Origin: Haematococcus lacustris
Taxonomy: Eukaryota; Chlorophyta; Chlorophyceae; Chlamydomonadales; Haematococcaceae
NCBI GenBank assembly: GCA_030144725.1
Contig: JASKMD010000006.1
Coordinates: 830,586 to 894,585 of the forward strand
Direction of reading: 5' to 3'
DNA: 64,000 nucleotides
The notes below the pieces were generated by a model. The model was not told the origin of the DNA. It worked only from the letters and a program-made list of their open reading frames with translations, and did no database searches. The translations under genes and the position numbers were made by a program. Below are positions 24,644 to 33,557 of this stretch, one piece after another (positions within the stretch are counted from its first letter, which is position 1; each line of letters begins with the position of its first letter).

Positions 24644-24915
24644 CCTACACTACTGTAGCATGGCCGTATCTCACCAACCGCGCAAAATCACGAATTTTAG
24701 TTTCAACCCCCGATCTTACAATGCCTTCTTTAGACTATGTACCAAGTCCGAGGCTCTGTTCGTGTACTCGCGAGGTACCCCGACAGTACTGTAGACCTCT
24801 ACAGTACTGTAGCATGGCCGTATCTCACCAACCGCGCAAAATCTCGAATTTTAGTTTCAACCCCCAATCTTACAATGCCTTCATTTGACTATGTACCAAG
24901 TCCGAGGCTCTGAAT
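24644..24915. repeat. two copies of a 154-bp module at the right end of the TIR element
   Basis: The module starting GCATGGCCGTATCTCACCAA recurs 154 bp apart (from about 24658 and 24812), with a few substitutions. Each copy ends in ACCAAGTCCGAGGCTCTG. The copies are separated by GGTACCCCGACAGTACTGTAG. Confidence 0.85.
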
Positions 24916-24947
24916 CTCAAAAATGCTGTTACTAATTTGCCTGAGTG

Positions 24948-25846
24948 TTCTGGCTTGTGGGTCAATGGTGTCGTGCCACGCAGCAGCCACTGGTGGCGGG
25001 AGTGCTGCAGGCGCTGAGTGGAGACCTGAAGGCTGCCGTGCTACAGCTGGTGAGCAGCTACAGGCAGCAGGGCAAAGAGCTCACAGATGCGGAGCTAGAG
25101 GCATGGCTTAGAAGGGCTACTGGGTGTACGGACCAGAACAACGAGGCCGAATTGATGCAGAAGCTGGTGGATCGGGAGTATCACCAGAAGGGAGCAGAGC
25201 TTATGAGCTATTGTCTGCAGTTTTCTCTGCTAGCCATGCGCTTGCATCGTTTGCCCCAGGACCTCCTGTGTATGTACTTCATCGCTGGCCTGAACCTGAG
25301 CTGAAGCGAGAGTGTGCGACTATGCCCGATGGGAAGCGATGGGAGTCGCTGGATGCACTGCTTGCTTTTGCACGTGGGCGTGATGTTGCTGCGCGAGCTG
25401 CCAAAATGTCTGTGCGTGCTGTCACTGCTGTCACTGCTGCACCTCTGCTGGACGACGAGGAGTTTGATGGTGGGCCTAGTGTGGCCGTGTTTGCGGGACG
25501 AGGGCGCAACTTCAGTGGAAGGAGCAATGGGCGCTCACGAAGTCGCTCTGCTGATGGTGGGCGTGCTTTGCAGAATCGTCTGAATGAGCGACTGGACCGG
25601 TTCCAACCGGCGGACCTGCGACGCCGTGATGAGGGTCGAGGGCACAACAGAGGCCGCAGTCCAAGCCGGGACCCACGCCATGTGTCGTTCGCCGACGACC
25701 GTGACCGTGACCGTAAGAGACACAAGGGGCCCAACCAGCCCAGTGACGTGTGCTACGAGTGTGGAGGGCGAGGACACTACGCCAAAGACTGTGCCAACAA
25801 GCAACAGCACCGTGGTAGCCGTGGGGCTTACAATGATGATCAATAG
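24948..25846 (+). pseudogene. Gypsy gag, C-terminal part (frameshift near 25300)
   Basis: The frame re-enters after the TIR element as FWLVGQWCRATQQPLV and runs to RLPQDLLCMYFIAGLNL, a typical Ty3/Gypsy Gag core. A stop follows at about 25301. The adjacent frame continues without a gap (ELKRECATMPDGKRWESL...) through an Arg-rich section to the CCHC zinc knuckle CYECGGRGHYAKDC (about 25751-25792). It ends at TAG 25844-25846. A one-base change near 25300 breaks the gene. Confidence 0.85.
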
Positions 25847-28800
25847 GGCTTTGCCTGGTGGGAACGAGGTGCTGACCTGCCAGGACCGCCATTGGATGAG
25901 TCTATACCAGTGTTCCAGGAGGGATCCCTGTGTAAGAAACTTACCCTGGCGTGTGCACCAACTGAGGCTCTCTTTGACAAAGCTGAAACGCTACAGCTGC
26001 CCTTCATGTATGTGGGCCGTTTTGGAGGCAGACCATGCCTGATTATGATGGACACGGGCGCTACCTTCAGCATCATCAGTGAACAGTGGCTGGAAAAGCA
26101 CAAGATAAGTCCAGCTGATGCTACCCTGGAGCGGGGAGTCATGGCGCCAACATCAGTGCTGACTGCTAACAATGAGCGTGTGGTGCTGAAAGAGAAGAGG
26201 ACAGGCCTGCTTGAGATACAGAAAAGCAAGACCACCCTAATGGCCAGAGTTATGCCCAGAGTAATTGAAGGCGTCGACTTAATTCTGGGATCGGACTGGT
26301 TGTTCGTCCACGACGTGGTGATGAAACCGAAACACGGGGTGTGCACGTTGCTGTCGCCTGAGGGCAAACCTGTGAACCTGCTGGCATTGCGTCCGAAGCA
26401 TCTGCCATCATTCGAGGCCGTAGCTCAAGCTGCCGCAGTCTCAGGAGGCTGTGTCGAGCCAGCGGAACCGCTCAGCGTGGGACAGACGGCGAGGCTGCTC
26501 CGCAAGGGATGCCGCAGCTTACTTTTGTTAGTGCAGCCTGGTAGCGACAGTGACAAGGAGGGCTGGCACAAAGGGAGCCTGGCTGCTGCAGTGGCAGGCT
26601 GCAAGGGGAGCAATGACAAGGACAAACCAGGACTAGTCACAGAAGCAGAGCTGCAGGCTGTGCTAGAGGAGTACTCTGATGTGTTCCAGGACATGCCACC
26701 GGGTCTGCCCCCAGACAGGGGCGTGGGGCATACCATCAGGATGGAGGCTGATGCCCAGCCACCCTACAAGAGGCCTTACAAGCTCAGTCCCAGGGAGGAG
26801 GCTGAGGTCAAGAAGCAGGTGTCAGAGCTGCAGGCCAGAGGGCTGATAGAGCCCAGCAGCAGTCCCTTTGGAGCCCCGGTGTTGTTTGTGGAGAAGAAGG
26901 ATGGATCTTTAAGGATGTGCATTGACTACAGAGCTCTAAATAAGCTGACGGTGAAAGACAGATACCCCCTGCCCAGAATTGACGATCTCTTTGACAAGCT
27001 GGCTGGCAAGAAGGTGTTCAGCTCACTTGACCTGCAATCTGGGTATCATCAAATCAGAATCACTGAGGCGGACCGGCCCAAGACAGCATTCCTGACGCCT
27101 ATGGGGCAGTTCCAATTCAAAGTGCTGTGTTTTGGCCTGACCAACGCTCCTGCAACCTTCCAAAGAGCCATGAACAACGTGTTTCGGCCCCTAATCAACA
27201 AGTCGGTGCTGGTTTACATTGACGACATCCTGGTGATGAGCAACTCTGCTGAGGAGCATGTGCAGCATCTCAGAGAAGTGCTGGAGCTCATGAGGCAGCA
27301 CAAGCTCTATGCCAAGCGATCGAAGTGCGAATTCAACAAGACAGAGCTGACGTTCCTCGGTCACATTGTGGGCGAACATGGCATTGCGGTCGACCCAGCA
27401 AAAGTGAAAGTGGTCCGGGAGTGGCACGTCCCGCGCAACCTGAAGGACCTGCAAGCCTTTTTGGGGTTGGCGAACTATTTTCGGCGCTTCATTCCTAACT
27501 TCAGTGCTATCGCCGCGCCACTGACCGACCTGACCAGCAAGACGGCTGCAGCACAGTTCGACTGGCAAAAGTTTGGGGAGGCGCAAAAGAAAGCATTCAA
27601 TGGCCTGAAAGATGCGCTGTGCTCTGCTCCTGTGTTGGCGCTGCCTGACTTTACAAAGCCCTTTGTGGTGTGCACTGACGCGTCGCTGGTGGGCACTGGA
27701 GCAGTGCTGCTGCAAGAAGGCAAACCCATTGCTTACACCAGTAAAAAGCTGTCACCACCAGAGACGAGGTACTCTACAGGAGACCAGGAGCTGCTGGCCA
27801 TCATCAGGGCTGTAAGAGAGTGGAGGTGCTATCTAGACGGAGCTGTAGATGTTACAATACAAACTGATCACAATCCCTTAATCTACCTACAAACGCAAGC
27901 CAACCTGTCAAGGCGGCAGACGCGGTGGATGGAGGAGCTGTCCCGTTACAAGTATGAAATCAGATACCATCCTGGTGCAGACAATGTGGCTGATCCCATC
28001 AGCCGCAACCCGGCGCTAACCATGCCTGACACAGAGAGCTGCCCGGTGCTGCTGCTGGTGCCTGGACATGACGGTGCAGTGCTAGCTGCCACCACCCGCC
28101 GCACAGCAGCTGAGCTCCGCAAGGTGGCTGAGAGAGAGCAGGCTGTGGCCAGGGAGAGGGCCTATGAGGCTGGCAAGCTGACCCCGCCTGCTGACATGGC
28201 TGCCGGCACGCCTAGGGGGCTGCAGCCAGGTGGGGGGGAAACCCTGCGGCAGGACACAGAACAACAAGAGGCCAGTGACGGGTCAGACCCCACGACGCTG
28301 CTGCAAGCAGTCAGGCGGGCCTACGGGGCGGACAAGCGGTTTGACGAGGCTGCCTTCACCTCGAAGCTACACCGGCTGGAGGGGCTGTGGCTCACAGAGC
28401 GTGGCCAGGTGGTGGTGCCTAATGATGAGAAGCTGAGGAGGAGAGTGATACACACCATGCACGATGCCAAGTCTGCGGGTCACTTGGGCATGACGAAGAC
28501 CCTCGAGCAAGTGACACGCTATTTTGACTGGCAGGGTGTGTCAGAGGCTGTCAAGCACTACATACGCACCTGCCACTCGTGCCAACTAAACAAGTCCAGC
28601 GCCCAGAAGCCCGCCGGCAAGCTACAGCCGCTGCCTATCCCCTTGAGGCCTTGGGGCTCCGTGTCGCTAGACCTCATTGTGAAGCTCCCTGCAAGTGGAC
28701 CAGCCAAGCATGATTCAATCTTAGTGATTGTGGACCGGCTGACCAAGATGGTGCACTTGGCCAGGACCTGGGAGCGCATGACGGCGGTACAATATGCCAA

Positions 28801-29797
28801 GCTCTTTGTCGACAATGTATTTCGGCTACATGGCTGGCCTGACAGCATTGTGAGCGACAGGGGACCTAACCTGAACAACAACAGGTTCTTTGTTGAGCTG
28901 GCGGCGCTGCTCCAGGTGGACCTGGACCTGTCGAGTGCTTACCACCCCCAGACGGATGGTCAGACAGAACGCATGAACCGGGTGATAGAGGAGATGCTAA
29001 GGCATTACATCAGGCCCGACCAGAAGGACTGGGCGGAACACTTACCCCTCGTCGAGTTCGCCATCAACAATGCCAAGCAGGAGTCAACCCGTTGCACGCC
29101 CTTCTACCTCAACTACGGCTACCATCCGCGAGTGGCTGAGCTGCTGGACCTGCCCCAGAAAGTGCCGCAGGCGCACGGGTTCGTGGCCAATGCGAGGCAA
29201 GCGGTGGAGCAGGCCAGGCAATGCCTAGCCCGAGCGCAGAAGCGGATGAAGGCCTACCAGGATACCAAGCGGCGTGACGCGGTGTTTGAACCTGGCGACA
29301 TGGTGTTGCTCAGCACACAAAACATGAGGGGCAAAGTGGGCCAGCCTGGTGCCAGAAAGCTGAAGCCACGCTATGTCGGTCCTTTCCGAGTTGAGTACAT
29401 GGTGGGCAGAGCAGCAGTGAAGCTGGACCTGCCTGAGGAGTGGTCTCGGATCCATAACGTGTTCCATGTGTCCCTGGTGAAGCCTTACAGGACCTACGAT
29501 GCCTCCGACCAGGTGCCTGGGCATGCAGGTCCACCCCCACTGCAGTGGCTAGATGGAGAGCCAGAGTACAAGGTGGAGAAGGTGGTGGATCACAGGCTGG
29601 CCAAGAGCCAAGGCAAGCGGGGTAGCAAGCCCAAGAAGAGGCAGTTGGAGTTCCTGGTCAAGTGGCAGGGCCATGGGGACGAGCACAACACGTGGGAGTC
29701 CAGGTCACAGCTGGTGGGGTGCCAGGAGATGTTGACTGCCTACCTACAGAAGCTCGGTTTGGAGGCTGATACGGCTGAGGCTGAGGCGGTGGGCTGA
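25847..29797 (+). CDS. Gypsy chromovirus pol polyprotein (open throughout, downstream of an in-frame TAG)
   Basis: The frame is that of the gag zinc knuckle. A single TAG (25844-25846) separates them, and no ATG is near the start, so expression would need a gag fusion or stop readthrough. Domains in order: aspartic protease (MMDTGATFSII, about 26046); reverse transcriptase (CIDYRALNKLT, SSLDLQSGYHQIRI, VLVYIDDILVMS with YIDD near 27217); RNase H (VVCTDASLVGTGAVLLQ, then the HNPLIYL region); integrase zinc finger (HTMHDAKSAGHLG...CHSC); integrase core (SLDLIVKLP, SDRGPNLNNN, YHPQTDGQTERMNR); and a GPY/F-like segment (RYVGPFRVEYMVG). A C-terminal chromodomain follows (EYKVEKVVDHR...LEFLVKWQGHGDEHNTWE). 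RT before integrase plus a chromodomain marks a chromovirus. The pol frame has no internal stop over about 1300 codons. Confidence 0.95.
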   Translation, partial: GFAWWERGADLPGPPLDESIPVFQEGSLCKKLTLACAPTEALFDKAETLQLPFMYVGRFGGRPCLIMMDTGATFSIISEQWLEKHKISPADATLERGVMAPTSVLTANNERVVLKEKRTGLLEIQKSKTTLMARVMPRVIEGVDLILGSDWLFVHDVVMKPKHGVCTLLSPEGKPVNLLALRPKHLPSFEAVAQAAAVSGGCVEPAEPLSVGQTARLLRKGCRSLLLLVQPGSDSDKEGWHKGSLAAAVAGCKGSNDKDKPGLVTEAELQAVLEEYSDVFQDMPPGLPPDRGVGHTIRMEADAQPPYKRPYKLSPREEAEVKKQVSELQARGLIEPSSSPFGAPVLFVEKKDGSLRMCIDYRALNKLTVKDRYPLPRIDDLFDKLAGKKVFSSLDLQSGYHQIRITEADRPKTAFLTPMGQFQFKVLCFGLTNAPATFQRAMNNVFRPLINKSVLVYIDDILVMSNSAEEHVQHLREVLELMRQHKLYAKRSKCEFNKTELTFLGHIVGEHGIAVDPAKVKVVREWHVPRNLKDLQAFLGLANYFRRFIPNFSAIAAPLTDLTSKTAAAQFDWQKFGEAQKKAFNGLKDALCSAPVLALPDFTKPFVVCTDASLVGTGAVLLQEGKPIAYTSKKLSPPETRYSTGDQELLAIIRAVREWRCYLDGAVDVTIQTDHNPLIYLQTQANLSRRQTRWMEELSRYKYEIRYHPGADNVADPISRNPALTMPDTESCPVLLLVPGHDGAVLAATTRRTAAELRKVAEREQAVARERAYEAGKLTPPADMAAGTPRGLQPGGGETLRQDTEQQEASDGSDPTTLLQAVRRAYGADKRFDEAAFTSKLHRLEGLWLTERGQVVVPNDEKLRRRVIHTMHDAKSAGHLGMTKTLEQVTRYFDWQGVSEAVKHYIRTCHSCQLNKSSAQKPAGKLQPLPIPLRPWGSVSLDLIVKLPASGPAKHDSILVIVDRLTKMVHLARTWERMTAVQYAKLFVDNVFRLHGWPDSIVSDRGPNLNNNRFFVELAALLQVDLDLSSAYHPQTDGQTERMNRVIEEMLRHYIRPDQKDWAEHLPLVEFAINNAKQESTRCTPFYLNYGYHPRVAELLDLPQKVPQAHGFVANARQAVEQARQCLARAQKRMKAYQDTKRRDAVFEPGDMVLLSTQNMRGKVGQPGARKLKPRYVGPFRVEYMVGRAAVKLDLPEEWSRIHNVFHVSLVKPYRTYDASDQVPGHAGPPPLQWLDGEPEYKVEKVVDHRLAKSQGKRGSKPKKRQLEFLVKWQGHGDEHNTWESRSQLVGCQEMLTAYLQKLGLEADTAEAEAVG

Positions 29798-29924
29798 TGT
29801 GATGAGGCCAGGAAAGGAACTCAGACACCTAGCGCTAGTGTGGGCGCGAGTGACGGCACAATGTGCCTGAGCGGGGCAACACCACGGTGGTCAGCTGAGT
29901 GCAGCTGAGCCAGGTGGGGGGGAA

Positions 29925-30114
29925 TGTTACGTAACCATGCTGAGTAAGATCGCATGCGGCCGAATATCTGAAAGGTCTCAAGTGACATGACAAGTCCCCT
30001 GTGAGAAATGTGTGAGTGGTGAGGTGTTCTGAGGCTGGGTTCGATACCCAGGCAGATGGACTACGCCCTGATCTGTGTAGGCACACTTGGAACACCATTG
30101 CCACGAACGCAACA
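29925..30114 (+). repeat. 3' LTR of the Gypsy chromovirus
   Basis: Identical by eye to 12614-12803. It is preceded by a purine tract and followed by CCCCA (30115-30119). Confidence 0.94.
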
Positions 30115-30607
30115 CCCCAGCCACTCCCAGCACCATTGAGATCACCCCACAGCCGGACAGTGGCTAGACCGGGACTGCAACTCAGCACCGAGCCTATAGC
30201 GTGTGGTGACTACATGGAACGGCCCCTGGAACGTGGTACTGCGTAAGTAAATAACTTTGTGATTCTGCACCACTGTTTGTAATCGAAGCGAGACTGTTAT
30301 GACCGTTAGCCTGATATGGCTGTTCGGCTTTTTGCTTCTAACAGTTGTAGCGAATTGTAGGGCTCCCCAGGATAGGGATGTAGGTTTTTCTGTAGTCCTG
30401 CAGGATAGGGATGTAGGTTTTTCTGCAGCAAGAGTGATGTGTAAAGGACGTTAAGTTTAAAGGAAGGCGTCCGCGATTCTGCGTCGCCCTAGCGATCAAG
30501 GGCGTACGGTCCTATATATCGACGTAGGTAGCCTGATGCAGTCATAACCGTATGCAGCGCATGGGGAGCCCCGGTACTTGCGATCCGCGCGCGGTGGATG
30601 GCTATTA
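30115..30607. other. upstream region of the IMP1-like gene
   Basis: No gene seen. It includes a roughly 35-bp direct duplication (GGATAGGGATGTAGGTTTTT at about 30371 and 30407). The promoter is presumably here, now with an LTR about 490 bp from the start codon. No core motif can be named with confidence. Confidence 0.5.
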
Positions 30608-32652
30608 ATGACAAGAGGCCCTTGGCACAGCGGCGTCTTCTCGGCCTGCTGGGCTTTCACCAAGCAACTGTCTGCGTTCTACGTGTTCAGCAAGTATGGC
30701 TGCTTCCTGTCTAGGGTAAGGAGAGTCTCAGTAACGCCTTCTATTGCCGCGTGCTCCAAGTCGACTTGGCAGCCGCCCAGTCCGACCGCAGGTGTCAGGC
30801 CCCAGCATGTTCCCCACCTTTTCTGGTCATAACGACATTGTGGTCGTAGATGCACTGACGCCTATCTTCAATGGCGTCCAGGCAGGTTTGTGATTAAGGA
30901 GCAAGCCGCCAGCTGTCAAACACTGTCCAGCAACAGGGTCAGCTCTGTATAGCTTGGAAGCGTTGTTCTGCATGCTAGAGCCATCCCTTGATCCCCTTCA
31001 GGGAGCGATGCAGATGAGTTGAGGTCAGGCTGGGGTGGGACCCCAGGGCCAGCATGCACCGGCCTTAGGTGGACACACCTGGGTAGTAGCTGTGGTGATG
31101 GTGGTGGTGGTGGTGGGGTGAGAGTGTGTGTGAGATCGCTGGCGCTGCAAGTGACACAGCGAGCTGTGTGCACCTTGTCCCTTGCCCCTTGCCCCTTGCC
31201 CCTTGTGCCCCTAGCCTTGAAGAGCGCCGCAGATAGTCCTGAAGCCTAAGAGGGGGAGAGCAGCCAAGCAGCCTGCAGAAAGTCCGAAACCCCTGGAGGG
31301 GGAGAGTGGCCAAGCAGCCTAGCAGGTGATGGCTGAGCCATGGTGTGATTCATGGTGTTGCAGGTGACGTGGTGATCTGTGTGCGGCCAGTGGACCCCAG
31401 TGAGCACATCATCAAGCGGGTGGTGGCGGTGGCGGGGGACGAGGTGGTGCTGTACCCGGACAAGGACCACGCTCACATCAGGCGTGTCAAGGTGCGCAGC
31501 AGCAGCGGCTCCTGCCCTCCACTCCAGCTGCCTGCCGGCAACCCATGGTGGTGGAGGCTGCAGCACCTGCAGCTTGTGCGGCCCTTGCTTGAGGAAGGGC
31601 TTTCCCAGCTGCACTGCGTATTGTCGGGGAGTGAAGGGACCTTGTGGCGGGGCTGTGTGCTGGGCTGGGTGGTGGGCAGCTGGGCTGTGGGCTGAAGGGT
31701 GAACAGCGCAGGCTAGTGTCGTCATCATCAGCAGCAGCAGCAGCAGCAGCAGCATTGTCACTATCAGCAGCGTCAGTGCCACCATCAGTACCATCAGTGC
31801 CACCACGTGTGTGCCGGCGCAGGTGCCCGTGGGGCATGTGTGGATCCAGGGCGACAACCTGCTGCACTCCCTGGACTCACGCGTGTATGGCCCGGTGCCG
31901 GCGGCGCTGTTACGGGGCAGGGTGCTCTACCAGGCAGGTTGGGGCAGGGGGCAGGGGGCTGCAGGGGGAAGCCAGGCTAGGGGAGCCTTGCTCATCACAG
32001 CCAGGCAGCCTCAGTGCAGACAGCACGGCACTGCACGCGAGAGGCAAGCAGTTGGCCTGGCCACAGCCTCTCCTTGACCCCTGTTGGGGGGTGCAGGCGT
32101 GCTGGGTGGTGCAGCTGTCTTGTGGCCAGGGTCGGAGGGGATGGTTGTCACTGCCTCGTGACTGGTGATCTTGCTCATCCGCTAGGCGCATTGGCTGGGG
32201 GGGCCTGGGTAGCACGAATTGTTGCTGGGTTGCTGAGCCGCCAGCCTGGTGTGGCTGCTGGGCTGGGGCTGCTGGGCTAAGAACGCTGGGCTGAGAACGC
32301 TGCCTGGTTATGCACCGGTGTGCATCAGGGGGTGTGGCATGCAGGGGTACAAGGGACAGACTATACTGCCTAAATCTGGCCAAATTCTATAACTGCAACA
32401 GTGACATTCGTAGTTTACATCTGAACACATGTGCAGGGCCAGGGTAAGCAATGCCCTGTGTGCGTGCTATCTTGGATTCATAAGCTGGGAGGCCTTACAT
32501 AGCTGATACTGATACTGACAAAGCATACTGATACTGGCTGATGAACGTACTGGCTTATGAGCTGATGCGGTGTGCTCTACTGGCTGCAGATCTGGCCCAG
32601 CCTAAAGGCCATTCCGGCATACACTGGAGTCTACCCACCAGCTGCAGAATAA
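30608..32652 (+). CDS. IMP1: mitochondrial inner membrane protease subunit 1 (signal peptidase I family)
   Basis: IMP1 is a membrane-anchored Ser/Lys protease that cleaves bipartite presequences on the intermembrane-space side of the inner mitochondrial membrane. Exons: 30608-30715, 30792-30885, 31364-31491, 31823-31933, 32590-32652; total 504 nt, 167 aa, the usual IMP1 size. Exon 1 gives a hydrophobic N-terminal anchor ([20 protein letters not shown]). Exon 2 has the catalytic serine motif GPSMFPTF. Exon 3 has the catalytic lysine segment ([15 protein letters not shown]). Exon 4 has the conserved [12 protein letters not shown]...DSRVYGPVP box. The last exon starts IWPSLKAIP, matching the usual C-terminal WP. 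The fourth intron appears to use a GC donor (CAG|GCAGGT), since the GT 4 bp downstream would break frame with the IWP exon. IMP1 rather than IMP2 is favoured by length and by the GDN-DSR-YGP spacing. All junctions keep frame. Confidence 0.9.
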
Positions 32653-33557
32653 GAGCGAACTTGTGGGCACGGAGGCTGGACAGTATCCACGCAAACATGA
32701 AGGCTGATGCTTCTTCATTGGGGGCCCATGTCAACTTTTACATACATTTTTGTTGAGAGTGAGAAGCAGCAGCGTGCAACGTTCACACACAGCATGGAAC
32801 ACAGCATTCAATGCACGTTGCAGAAAGTCCCCACTCGTTACAGGGCGGAGGGGGTTTTGAAGATGTTGGGTGGTGCGAGTACATGCATGGTATACTCTCC
32901 CCCGAGCACTTCTTCGGCAAGGCTGTGCTCTATGTGCGTGGACTCAATGTGCGGCAGCCACCCTCACTGGGACAAACACAAGTCAAGGACCGGTCATTGT
33001 TGTGATTCCAGGATAGGAATAGAAGGTTCCTGTCGCAATTTTTCACATTATCAACACCATCAACATCAGGTTGTACAACAATGGAGCTGTACAACATCGG
33101 GGCTTTGCCAATCCATCTCGTCACAGGTTGACGTTAGTGCCCAACACCCATTTCGGGGCAGCGAGCTTGTCAGTGCGCAGGACAGCGCTTAGGTTCAGGC
33201 CCAACCTGCAACAGCGAGGGCGTTAGGCACAGCAGCTAGGAAAATCGAATCGCAATCACGGTCACGTAGACGAGTCGGCAAAAGGAACGGATGTCAATGC
33301 GGTTGACATATAGTCAGTATACAATCAAGACAGCTTTGCAGCAGCTAAGCACAGTAATGTCTAATGCAAGCCTTTCCAAGCCTGATTGCATATCGCAGCT
33401 TTTGTCTGTCGGCTTGGCGCCTACAATGGTTTGACCAGCATCATCTAGTCCCTCTTTCCACAACTTGAGATAGTCAATTTTGCCCCTTGGTGTAGCTCGT
33501 GCACATTTGCGCCTGCTTTGCTCTGCACTGTGCTCCCTGAGCTGTGCCCCCCATCGC
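32653..33557. other. intergenic region between convergent genes
   Basis: 3' flanks of the IMP1-like gene (+) and the beta-barrel gene (-). No recognisable gene. Short GATACTGATACT repeats occur around 32505-32540. Confidence 0.5.

Larger units (their letters stand above)
19425..24947. mobile_element. 5.5-kb TIR element composed mainly of palindromic satellite arrays, nested in Gypsy gag
   Basis: The left end CACACAGGCAAATTAGT (19425-19441) and the right end, read in reverse complement, CACTCAGGCAAATTAGT (24931-24947) form inverted repeats with one mismatch. Flanking TT dinucleotides (19423-19424, 24948-24949) look like a 2-bp target duplication. A 3-bp TTC duplication is possible if one left terminal base was lost. 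Removing the insert with one TT restores the gag frame exactly. The interior has palindrome arrays, (CAG)n/G-run tracts, (GGGCT)n, (GGT)n and GCGAGGCTG-type repeats. I found no transposase, so I infer a non-autonomous DNA transposon. The CAC termini recall CACTA/EnSpm elements, but the superfamily is not established. Confidence 0.75.
12614..30114 (+). mobile_element. Ty3/Gypsy chromovirus LTR retrotransposon carrying two nested insertions
   Basis: LTRs at 12614-12803 and 29925-30114 are both 190 bp, start TGTTACG, end AACGCAACA and are identical as read. The direct repeat CCCCA lies just outside (12609-12613 and 30115-30119), so the two LTRs belong to one insertion despite being 17 kb apart. 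Removing the nested Copia element and the TIR element with their target duplications leaves about 6.0 kb, a normal Gypsy size. Internal order is 5' leader, broken gag, then pol with protease, reverse transcriptase, RNase H, integrase and a C-terminal chromodomain. A purine tract (about 29910-29924, GTGGGGGGGAA) abuts the 3' LTR. A possible primer site starting TGG lies at 12805, one base after the LTR; the matching tRNA was not identified. It sits about 490 bp upstream of the IMP1-like start codon. Confidence 0.93.

Noticed and set aside
19425..24947. Assignment of the TIR element to CACTA/EnSpm
   Set aside because: Termini start CAC, but the target duplication reads best as 2 bp and no transposase is present. 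The superfamily is left open.
30578..30607. An earlier in-frame start for the IMP1-like protein
   Set aside because: No ATG is present upstream in that frame. The ATG at 30608 gives a family-typical 167-aa protein.
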